This document shows, piece by piece, positions 21,393 to 30,881 of a stretch of 64,000 nucleotides of DNA. The notes below the pieces were generated by a model. It was not told the origin of the DNA. It was given only the letters and a program-made list of their open reading frames with translations, and searched no databases. Numbering within the stretch: the stretch's first letter is position 1; the number at the start of each line of letters is the position of its first letter. Origin of the DNA: Trametes villosa (taxonomy: Eukaryota; Basidiomycota; Agaricomycetes; Polyporales; Polyporaceae). Both the position numbers and the translations under genes were made by a program. The stretch spans positions 6,472,001 to 6,536,000 of the forward strand of contig PUDQ02000001.1 in the NCBI GenBank assembly GCA_002964805.2, given 5' to 3'.

Positions 21393-23917
21393 CTAGAGCA
21401 CGTAACGGAAGTTGGGATTTTGCACGTCCGTCAAGTCGAGGAAAACCTGTAAGAATGGAGAGTATCTCAGCATGTATAGATATGCTTAAGCTGAGGGAAG
21501 CTTACCCTAGCGCGCTTGCTGGTAGTCGTGCCGTTGCCGTTGGACCGCCTTCGTGAGATGTGTATAGGGTGCATGTAATCACCGCTAGCGCTCTCGCGCT
21601 CCCGACGTGCATTCTCTCGTGCCAAGTATGCGCGTGTAGCGAGTAGAAGGACGGCCGAAGCCACCCAGCAAATGGTGAGGATCAACCAGGGAATGTGGTT
21701 GCGCGGCTGGAAGCGCTTCTCCCAGTACAGCGGGCCCACCGCGTTGCCAATTGCATAGCCGATCATGAAGATGGCGTTCATAGTCAGCCCTGCAACGCCG
21801 GGAAAGCCGGAGAAGTCAATGTCCGTTCAGACAAAGATAGGGATAAGTGTACAAGGAGACGTACGTTTGGTGTGTCCGGCTGTGGTGGAGCCGACCCAGG
21901 CTACCATGATAACGAAAGGAGCGATGGAGGTGACTAGAGCAATGCATGCAGTTAGCAACTGGCATCCTACATTCAAAAGGAACCTGTGTGCTTACTCGAG
22001 AGCCAATACGAGAACAACAAGCCAACTTGATTGCTTGATGGGAGCTTGTTGACGAGGATCGAGCCGAGGATAGCAACACAGTAGGCTAGCACGCCTGAGT
22101 AAGCCCTCCCATTCCTCCAGTGCGTCGCGGACTGCGCCGTGCAGAAGATGACGATCACTTCCGGTCTCCGTCAGATACGCATGCGCCTGCGTAGATGAGA
22201 AAGGAGGGAAACGTACTCTCCACGACGCCGTCAACACATCCGAGGAGCGTGGTCTGCAATAAGGTGAACCCGAATCCAGCTACGATGAGCTGGCGCTGGT
22301 TGCTGAGCTACCACGTCCGTCAATCTCAATCCGCGCCAGGCATATCCGAGTAATCACTTACCGAATTCGTGACGTTCCTATGTTCGTGATGGCCATGCAT
22401 CAACACTCTGCGTTCCTGCGTGCATGAGGCGCTGGTGAAGATACTTACGAAATAGCCGCGAAGGTGAAGAAAAGCCACGTCTTCGGGTCTGTCAGGCACT
22501 CGATGAATCTGAGTAGTTTCTCGTCAGCAGTCAATTTATATTGCTAATATGGCAAGCTCACTGGTCCTTCTGGAAGTGCTTGTTCTCGTCACCGGCTTGA
22601 TTCACCTGGAGGCGCTCGACGGCGATGACCCGCTCGTGAGATGTGAGGAACCACGCTGACTCTGGCGAGTTGGGGAAGAAGAACCTGGGACACGCGTGGT
22701 CTTGAGGAGGGTGTTTATGACACCTTAAAGGGGGAACTCACCAAAAGAGAACGGCGACGACCATCGTGATAACACCGGTGATTATCATTAACCTGTGAGG
22801 AGCGCACCTGTCAGCATTGCGCCGCCTCATATACCACATACAGACACGCACCACTGCCATGCCTCTAGGACGGTCGAGTGGATGTGAAGGGTACCGTATG
22901 CGACCAACCCGAGGACAATGATGGCCATCCCGTTCATGAGGACTGTAAATACCAGGATCAGCATACAGGTTCGGATACGGAGCGAAGGAAGCCGGCGAAG
23001 AGGAGCATACACCAGTAGGCCACGCGCTGGGTCTGCTCTTGACGCGTGTAGAACATAGACGTGACGATCATAAACCCCGGTGTGATTGCGCCCTCGCAGA
23101 TGCCTAGAAAAAGGCGACACACGAGGAAACCCCCAAACGACTTAGCAAAAGCTTGAGCGAGGAGGGATATCGAGCAGATCAAGATATTGAGACTGTGAGT
23201 CGGTAAGTATCAGAATGAACGTTTACGGGGAATGTGAGACACCATTTACCTGATCCATCTCCCGACTGGGAAATACTGTAGGGCCCGGCTTTGCGGCCAC
23301 TGGAAGGCGAGGAAGGCGAGATAGAAAACCGTGCCCAACCAATTGAACTCCTTCTGGCTGAGACGCTGATGAGGGCCGTTGCTGCTTGGCGGCGAAGAGA
23401 TCAGCGTACTTCCACGCTCAATAATGAGGAGCGAGCCTGCAACACGTACAGTAGCCCCAGAACGGCGGACTGTCCCAGAGTAGTTTTGTCGACGAATTGC
23501 ATCCTGTGGACACGGATTGATCAATTCATGACGCTGCGTACACGCACGCATAGTACACACATGTACAAAACTGGAGGGATTGGTTAGAAAATGCTGCCAG
23601 TTGGCGTGCACGGATTACTCACAACACATGAGGGGCATCAGATGCCTATCGATCTTTTTCCTGCTCAGAGCGCACAGATTTTAGTGATGAGTCACTCAGC
23701 ATAGACGGTGGATGTAGAAGACATACGCTACGCGCTGAGAGTCCCTGAGAGAGAGATCCAACTTCTCCCGCAGTTCCAGGTCCACGCCAAGTTCGGTGTC
23801 CTGGGGAGCAGGCGTCTCAAGCACGGCGTGAGAGATATCGCCGAGGGAAGCAGCATCACTGCGGTTATCCGCGGAAACGGCGTTGGGGTGGTTGTCGGAA
23901 GACGTGTCGGCCTCCAT
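21393..23917 (-). CDS. MFS permease, Dal5/allantoate-permease type (complete)
   Basis: At least eleven short exons. Start at 23917 (MEADTSSDNH), cytosolic N-tail, then KIDRHLMPLMC, MQFVDKTTLGQSAVLGLLY, SQKEFNWLGTVFYLAFLAFQ, ALQYFPVGRWI, LVCRLFLGICEGAITPGFMI with TSMFYTRQEQTQRVAYW, VLGLVAYGTLHIHS, FFFPNSPESAWFLTSHERV and FIECLTDPKTWLFFTFAAIS. Later exons give SIAPFVIMVAWVGSTTAGHT and MNAIFMIGYAIGNAVGPLYW, and the last short exon gives FLDLTDVQNPNFRYVL and stop at 21393. These are the signatures of the anion:cation symporter family in correct order, ending with the typical DLTD..NP.FRYVL tail, so the gene looks intact. It is a plasma-membrane proton-coupled importer of allantoate, nicotinate, biotin or similar acids; the substrate is unknown. 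It is not obviously a recent copy of the permease at the left edge (that one has LISNAFGS and shares only family motifs). Confidence 0.88.
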
Positions 23918-24547
23918 GAGTGGAGGATAAGAGCTGCGGAGGAGGGAGGGGGAAATGTGCAGGAGGACGGGTCAGAGGGCTGGAATATATGCTCATCTCA
24001 AGAGAATCGCGACCGATTCGCTACCGATGCAGTCGTAGATAGAAATACTCATCCCAGAGAGTTTAACGGGCAGCCGATACGAGCGGGATATGACCTAATA
24101 TCCGAGGCAACGGCAGGCTGCCAGGCTTCGTTGTGCCGACATTGGCCTGGCGAATAGAGATTCCGTTTGTCTGCCAACCCACGGTCCTCCTCGCCCTTGC
24201 GATGATGCTCCATCTCCTGTAAATTGTTACATCCATCAGATATAAATGTATCAATGTTAGAACGTACTTGGGGACGGCCTGCACCTGGGAGAGGCCAGTA
24301 AATCGGCATCAAAAGATCGAACGGGCGGGGAAGCACTCTGAGTTAAAAAGGCAAAGCACCTCCTTAGTATGCGAGAGACAACCCTCGTTTCGTTACCTCA
24401 TTCTGTGGCGGCCCCCTGATCGTGCTTGTTGTAGATACTGCCATTCCATGAAGAGGGCGGCAATTGTTCTGGGTGGCGACAGACTTGAGCCTGAGTGCGC
24501 GCCGTTTGTGGCGTCGTCGTAGCTCACCATGAGTCTGTGGGAGATAG
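23918..24547. other. upstream region of MFS gene
   Basis: A TATA-like tatatt (minus) lies about 65-75 bp upstream of the ATG at 23917. A minus frame around 24336-24049 (MEHHRKGEEDRGLADKRN) is open but I do not recognise it. No other feature seen. Confidence 0.35.
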
Positions 24548-24823
24548 AATACTGTACCATTTCGATCAATTCGGCACGTCACGGGTCACAGGGACCCGCG
24601 CCGACCGAATTTTTGGGCCGCGTCACAGGTCACTTGGCCGGATGCCGGAAGTGACCAACAGGCGCTTATGGGCGCTAGAGCTCCGGCGCGCTGACGCGCG
24701 CCCACATTCGACGAAATCCGGCCGGCGGTCACGGCCTCGAGTCGATGCCGACGAATCCATCCGGCGGTTTGGTGGTGTCACAGGTCACAAGCCCTGCCGA
24801 ACTGATCGAAATGGTACAGTATT
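24548..24823. mobile_element. 276-bp MITE with 29-bp terminal inverted repeats and TA target site
   Basis: The left end aatactgtaccatttcgatc + aattcggca (24548-24576) is repeated inverted at 24795-24823 with a single A/G difference. The ends can be read as TA-CTGTACC ... GGTACAG-TA, a TA target duplication as in Tc1/mariner or PIF-type elements. The interior is not coding and holds the word gtcacaggtcac two to three times (near 24579, 24617 and 24777). High identity of the two ends suggests fairly recent activity. Confidence 0.85.
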
Positions 24824-25025
24824 ACTATTTCAGAAAACGTATGCCATACCAGAGCTTACTCGAAGTCATAAGATTTAAGCAGCCGTATGCAACAGCATCT
24901 TGGTGAGGGTGTGGTACGGTGCAGCGCCCCGGAAGCGCCTGTACGAACCAGCAAGCTTCTTCTACACCGTCTCCCTTATTCGGTACGCTCACCTTCTACC
25001 AAGACAAAATTACACGGTCTGGCCC

Positions 25026-25498
25026 ATGCTTTCTCCTCAATCACATATAGTCTATGGGACACTCAGCCATCTCTCGCTCCCACTCCCTCCTATATATCCG
25101 TACAATCATGACCGCTACATCCGTCGCATCCGCGAGAGTCGCGACAACATCCTCGAGTTTCGGGAAAACGACTTGAGCCCTTGGTCATGGTATGCCTGAC
25201 CACCATACGGCTCTGCGTGTGCTACCAGTGCTGCGCTAATACCGCTCACAGGCCCATTGATTCTCAATCTCGCAAAGTCACACCGGATATGCTCCACGCG
25301 CATCGCAACACACACGACATGCGCTTCCCGATGTGTCTCTGCAACACCCGTTCTGAACATTGTCAATTCGAGTCAACGGTATTTTGCGTGCGAGACGGCC
25401 ACCTCTCAGGCCAGTGGGTGGCGGCATGTGCTCGCGGTCAATGCGCCTACCTCGGTACGAAGATACATTCCCATTTTCAGTTCGCTCAGCCATTCTGA
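25026..25498 (+). CDS. possible small Cys-rich protein, unrecognised
   Basis: A plus-strand reading MLSPQSHIVYGTLSHLSLPL runs through HDRYIRRIRESRDNILEFRE to a donor after SPWS (tcatg/gtatgc, about 25190). It rejoins at about 25252 as PIDSQSRKVTPDMLHAHRNT and continues with MCLCNTRSEHCQF, STVFCVRDGHLSGQWVAACA and RGQCAYL. The Cys pattern CLC..C..FC....W.A.C...C is reminiscent of short zinc-binding (GRF-like) proteins frequent in mushrooms. The 3' end is unclear; a further plus frame to 25770 (ENYYSRSEVSVYRHTQRC) may be a later exon. Weak evidence, offered as a candidate only. Confidence 0.3.
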
Positions 25499-25857
25499 TA
25501 TTTAGGACAGTGATCATTGAAAACTACTACTCGAGGTCTGAGGTATCTGTATATAGGCACACACAGCGCTGTAGGATCTGTTCTTCATATCCGTCTGTCT
25601 GTTCTGATTTTTGTGCTCGGCATTCAGGTGTGCTTATCCGTCCTCCTTCTCCAGTTCTGCTAGATCTGGATGGACGCGAGCCTCCCACAGCTCCTGCCAG
25701 TCCCATTGCCGCGATTCTGACTAGAAGGGTGGTTGAGATTGAGGGTTACACCACTACATTAGCTCTCATATGAAGATACATTGTACTACTGTCGTCTCGT
25801 ATTTCTGAGCATATATCTGAGCGTCCGCATCTAGACGGAGGCCCGGTCCTTCAAAAA

Positions 25858-26988
25858 CTACTCCTCGAGCTCACCATCTGCCTCAACACCGTCACCGTCA
25901 TCTCCGTGTCCAAAATCGCCATGCTCCTCTTCGTCGCCATGCTCCTCTTCGGCGGCGGCCACGACGCCAGTTGGGATGTCCTCAATGACGACGTCAGCTG
26001 TCGTGTCCTCCTCCTCAGCGCCTTCATCGTCAGCGCCGCCGCCGCGCAGAGGGAAGGCCTCCAGCTATATCGAAAGACAAAGTTAATGCGCGTCCTTCCA
26101 CGACCGACTGAAGACAACGGCTCACCGGAATACGCCGGCGCGCCCAGGTTCTAACGTTCATGATCAAGGCCTCGCCGGAAGACCTGAGCACCCGAGACAT
26201 GACAACGCAGGACATCATGATCTCCCGTAGTTGCCACCAGGCGACGTGGGTGTTGTCGTCCAAATCCAAGCTCGCAAACCAGGTGTATACGTAGATGAGG
26301 GTTTCGATGGCTTCGTGCTGCTCCGTGTCCATGCGGCTTCCAAACCTTTGCATGACGTCGGCGAAGGACGTCAGCCAGTCTCCTTCCGTCATCCGTCTAG
26401 CCTGAAGTAGGGTTGTCGGGGTAGATAACTGTGTTTCAAGTAGTTAGCGTTGAAGTAGAGCCCAATGGCTAGCAGTCCACGTACCTCTATCTCACCGACG
26501 TCACCTCGGCCAATGCGCCCTTGGATGAGCAACTCTATGTCGACTAGGCTCTCACCCCGCATCAGCCTGACCCACTGGTCCGTGCCACATGTCAGCGTCA
26601 GGCGAACGCTGTCGCGGTGGAGCCGGCGTCCTTCCCCGAACATAGGCCACAAACGTCTCGACGGCAACAGCAACAATTCAGTTTCAGCGGTTGCGTCCGA
26701 GCTGCCGCTGTCTGACGCGTTACCGCGTGGCTCCGAGCCATCTATGCCGCTGTGTCTGTTCGTGCGGGTGCCATTCATACCAGTGCCGTTCGTGCTGGTG
26801 CGTCCGTTCGGATGGCTGGTCGGGCCCGCGCCATTCGTGCGATCCGTGTTACCGCCGCTGCGTCCGTTCGGATGGCCGGTCGCGCTGTTGCGTCCATTCA
26901 GACGACCGTTCGTGCCAGCTGCGTTGATGCGTCCATTCCGGCGAGTCGTGGCCACTTGCAGGTTAGGCTCTTCCTCGGATGACGACAT
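25858..26988 (-). CDS. orphan family protein with acidic tail, copy 2
   Basis: Start at 26988 (MSSSEEEPNLQVATTRRNGR). The first part is a disordered Asn/Gly/Arg/Thr repeat (variants of HPNGRT, GRTNG) encoded by repeated cgtccgttcggatgg words. The folded part begins LWPMFGEGRRLHRDSVRLTL, then VDIELLIQGRIGRGD; an intron follows EIE. Exon 2 reads LSTPTTLLQARRMTEGDWL, MDTEQHEAIETLIYVYTWFA, LREIMMSCVVMSRVL and VRTWARRRIP. The last exon encodes LEAFPLRGGGADDEGAEEED and an Asp/Glu/Gly/His-rich tail, stop at 25858. Every block aligns with the gene at 12108-13019, with introns at matching places, while the disordered N-termini differ entirely. A lineage-specific family of unknown function. Confidence 0.78.
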
Positions 26989-28025
26989 TTCGACGAAGAG
27001 TCAGTGGTGAGAGAGAGAGAGAAACGAAGTCTGTACGCGCGCGGTGCCCAAACTTTTAAGCTCTTCGGGAAGCAAGAGTCAGGGCCCACTCTACAGGTTT
27101 GGAACGCCCTGCAGGGCCCCTCCACCCCTGCATTCTGAAATCATCAGTCTGCAAACAGCGAAGAGTTCCAAAGCATCAAGGGACTGAGTAGCTCATGACA
27201 CACACCCGGCAGACATACACTTCAGATTTGAGACCGGCCAGCCGCTCGTTGGCACATACGAGAGTAAGTACTACACAATCGCACCAGAAATACAGTCTAC
27301 CTCGCGCATCTCGATACTAACTCCATGCATGGACTGTCGTAGTGTGCCCATTATGGGCTGGGAAAGGGATCGGCGTTAGCTCAGTATACGCAATCAGGTA
27401 GCTATAGACGCGAGCAGGACAACACTGCGTACTATGCATATGAGAAAGGCGTAAGGGCGAGAGGGTGAGAAGAGGACAAAAGGAGAAGTGTCCGCCGCAC
27501 TCTGATAGGTGAGAATACAAACACTCACAAACAACTCACCAGGGAGGGCTCAGTACTGCACTCGCCCGCGCGCCATCCATGCAATCTACCATGTTCGCGC
27601 GCAGTACACAATACATGCCGTCCGCACAAGCTACCCCCCCACGCGTCCGTCCGTTGTCTGCACAGGCTACCACGCTCCGTTGACTGCATAGGCTAGCTAC
27701 CCCGCGCTCGCTGCTGTGCACGCGCCGTTGTCCGCGCCGCTCGCGCGCTGCTGCTGTGACGCACCCGCGCGCTGTCGTCGTCCCGCACAGGCTACACCGC
27801 GCGCCGTTCATCGCCCGCATAGGCTACCCCCACGCGCGTCCCACGCGCGGTGCTGTTGTGACGCACGACGTCGCCTCTGAGGACGCTGATCCGGAGAGAC
27901 TACTACCGAGAGACTACTACCCGTAACGCAGCATCACGTCCGAGTCCAGGTAGCGGTAGGTGTGTGCGGAGTGGCTGCCGATAGTCATGTACGAATATAT
28001 AATGAACAACAGAGAGGTATACTAG
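26989..28025. other. repeat-bearing intergenic DNA
   Basis: It contains the 5' region of the orphan gene (gagagagagagaga at 27010) and, from about 27540, C/G-rich DNA with recurring gcacaggctacc words listed separately. No gene supported. Confidence 0.4.
27624..27925. repeat. dispersed gc(a)caggctacc words and short tandem gagactactacc
   Basis: gcacaagctacc (27624), gcacaggctacc (27660), gcataggctagctacc (27686), gcacaggctaca (27785) and gcataggctacc (27817) recur amid cgcgcg-rich DNA. Two copies of ctgttgtgacgcac-like words follow (27748, 27852), then ccgagagactactacc twice near 27895-27925. Spacing is irregular (31-100 bp), so this is a decayed minisatellite and not a CRISPR-type array. 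Confidence 0.55.
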
Positions 28026-29866
28026 CTACATTTGTTGTGCCATATGCAATGCGAAGATCCAGAGTGCCCGACAATCCTGCATGGACTCTCGGTGTATACA
28101 GGGCAGTTGGTACAGCTGCATATCGAACCAGGCGACCTGTTCCTCCGTGAACGGACACCGAGAATCTGGAACTTCCACATGGGATAGGTGTGTTGGATTA
28201 TTGGTGAGGAAGGGGTTGGTAGGATCGCCGTCATCTGGGTTGTGTGTATCGTGATGCTGGCGGATGCGGGATTGGTCCAGTTCAGACCAATCTATACCAT
28301 AGTCTGCATAGTCTTCATCGACTTCACGGTTAGCCTCGACGTCGGGTTCTGATATGGGCCCGCTAGGCGGGACGATGCCCCGCTGCCCGTGGCGAGCGAT
28401 GCCCTGCACGAACATCTGGGTAGGCGACAGGTGTCGATCCCCGCGTCGAGCGATGACATGCTGGTTCCAGCTCGCGGCCCATTGTTCGGCGTCGCGGTTG
28501 ATGGCGGGGAGAAATAGGTGGTGTAGAAGCCAGATGTGGGCGTCGATGTCCACGTTCAGGCCGTGCAAGGCCTCGAGCTCGCGGAAGAACTCCTTCCATT
28601 TTGCCCCGAACCCATTGGTGACATCCACCCACAAACGCTCTATGCGAATATTGTGCACGCTCCTGAATTTGAATCAGCCAAGATGAGTGAAACGGTCGGT
28701 AAGTTGCAACGCACCTCCCCCAAATGTATGAACCGCGACCGGTGCCTCTGACCTCTTCCATGCGCGCCGCAACTCTCAAGTTCTCTGTTCTGTGATCGCC
28801 CCTAACCCTGCTGGGATAGCCGAATCCCGCTGTGATGTCCTCGAACAGATCTAACACTGTTGTCGCGCGGTTGTTGTTGCTGGCTCGAATCCCGAGAACG
28901 AATCGGGAGAAGCCGTCGATGAAAGAGTGCATGACAATCTTCCATCGGATGAGACCTGTAGGAAGACATTTGGGTAAGCTTCACTTGGACGTATGTGTGA
29001 GGTAGGATGCGGCAGACTCACCATGTTGGCCATCGTGGTGCCATAGAGAATTCGGAGCCGGAACGGAATAGACTCTCCGTTCAATCCTGCGCGGCCCGAA
29101 TGCTGTAGTGGAGGGCCCGATAACCCGAGCGTATGATTCTTCCACGCGACGCCTCGGGACACGCTCCCCCATGGCTATGAGATACCCATCGATCATCCGT
29201 CAGCCAAAAGAGGGGAACTGGTCGTGAATAGACAGTATGATTTGATCGAGGTCGGCGTCGGAGATGTGGGAGAGTTCGCTGGAGGTACCGGGAGTGAAAA
29301 TCCGCGAGGACGAGCCATCGGAATTCAGCTCGTCTGTGTATACAGGGGGACCCGGCTGGGACAGACCAAAGTCGAGCAGCCGTCGGCGAATTGTGCGAGC
29401 GGAGCAGTTGTAGAGGTTCGCGATGTCCTGCCTGGTTGTCCGCCCAGTTGACAGCGCCGCAAGATCCTCAGGACTGATCTGAACTGCTGGTCTTCCTCGA
29501 CCCTCGGTATGTCTGCTACCCAGCCGGACTTGAGGCTCACTCTCCAGGGGATCGAGAGTGAGGCTGGCGGCTAGCTGGAGCGCGCCATCCATGGATGCGA
29601 GATTCGCTCTCAATGTTCCCAATTCATTCTGCGGAATTATAGGGACTTGCTATTTACAGCTACTACTTCAGAAAAACACTGTAGATTCAATTGATTCAAC
29701 TTACCTGTTCCACTGCAGAGGTGAACCTCGTGCAAATTTGTCGAACACCTTGAAGTCCGTGCACGTCGCCGAGTTGGGTGAAAAAAGCGGTGTCTACGCG
29801 CTCACTAAGCCATTCATATGAAGAATAGATATTCTCCAAGGGTCGCGTATTGGCTGGCTGGGACAT
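28026..29866 (-). CDS. DDE integrase-like protein with N-terminal HTH (basidiomycete integrase-core family)
   Basis: Start at 29866 (MSQPANTRPLENIYSSYEWL). Exon 1 ends VEQ. Exon 2 has NELGTLRANLASMDG, GRPAVQISPEDLAALSTGRT and the helix-turn-helix TRQDIANLYNCSARTIRRRL. The catalytic region follows: SLWHHDGQHG, an intron, LIRWKIVMHSFIDGFSRFVL (first Asp in HDG), NNNRATTVLDLFEDITAGFG, YPSRVRGDHRTENLRVA (second Asp) and SVHNIRIERLWVDV (Glu). FFRELEALHGLNVDIDAHIW and LSPTQMFVQGIARHGQRGIV complete the family pattern; stop at 28026 after an acidic tail. All three DDE residues are present. The family is related to retroviral-type integrases but occurs as spliced single genes. I see no terminal repeats around it, so an immobile or domesticated copy is likely. 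Confidence 0.82.
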
Positions 29867-30881
29867 CCTGTATGAATGCGTAGTGTCGGTACCCGGCCGG
29901 CGGAGAGTAGTACGATATCAAGAGCAAGTGCGTGATTAGGCGCCCACGTGCCAATTGCCCGAGTCGCGGATGAGTGCTTCAGCCCTTCCTATGAACTTTA
30001 CTCAGCGGCCACGAGCTGCGGGACACCATAGTGCAGGAATACCGGGGAAACGCATACCATGGTACGTCTCGTATCTTCGACAAGCGTCCAAGCGATTTCC
30101 CTCCCCGCACACCACTTCAGATGCCCGAGGAGGTCTCAAAGCCCAAAGGCTTCGCGCTCATCACATTCGCAAGCAAAACAAGCTGCCGCGCGCATGACGC
30201 GGCCGACTGGCTGCGGATGCCCCGCAGACTAAAGTACTTTGGGATAACATACCCTGGGATCGCCAGGGGCGGCGTGGCGTACGTGCGCGAGGCACTTTCG
30301 GTATCGTATCCCAGTACTGCCCGCCGCCGTGCCGCGAGCACTAGCCCGGCAGATCCTGAGCGCAAATGCGTCCTCCCTCCCTCGCTGGCTGATGTACACC
30401 TGGAGACGAGGGACGACAACGCGCACGCTGGACGACGCACGACGCACGACGCGCTCGACTATGTCAACTACTAAGTACGTCCAAGGTATGTGGAGCCGAA
30501 ATACTGATACTAAGTTCCCTGCGCTCTCATAATGCAAATCGCAGCTGTCTGCACTGCACCATGCCAGAGCGCGCCACGTTGCGCCCCCCACGCGTTGCGC
30601 CCCCACCCTCTTGCTCCGCGGCGCAGGGGCCAAACAGCGGAGAGATCACATGGACGACTCGGAGTCGTGCATACGCAAGGAGTCTCCTTGATGGCAGTTT
30701 GCGTGCGTGCACCCTCGCCTCGTTTGCGTGGCCAGTTGGCCTCCGTGGCTGTCTAACCCTCGATTGCAGAGTAACAGCTATCACAGATTTGTTGTACAAT
30801 GGGAAAGACTGGGCAGTAGACTGTACGGTGTGGTCAAAGAGTTAGAGCACTCGTATGTAATCGACCTGTACGCAGTATAGT
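29867..30881. other. intergenic DNA with a possible RRM-like fragment on the plus strand (30031-30230)
   Basis: The plus frame at 30031-30474 contains MPEEVSKPKGFALITFASKT, in which KGFALITF resembles the RNP1 motif of an RNA-recognition motif. The rest (SCRAHDAADWLRMPRRLKYF) does not extend the domain convincingly. If real, it is a fragment. Nothing else is supported in this kilobase. Confidence 0.3.
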
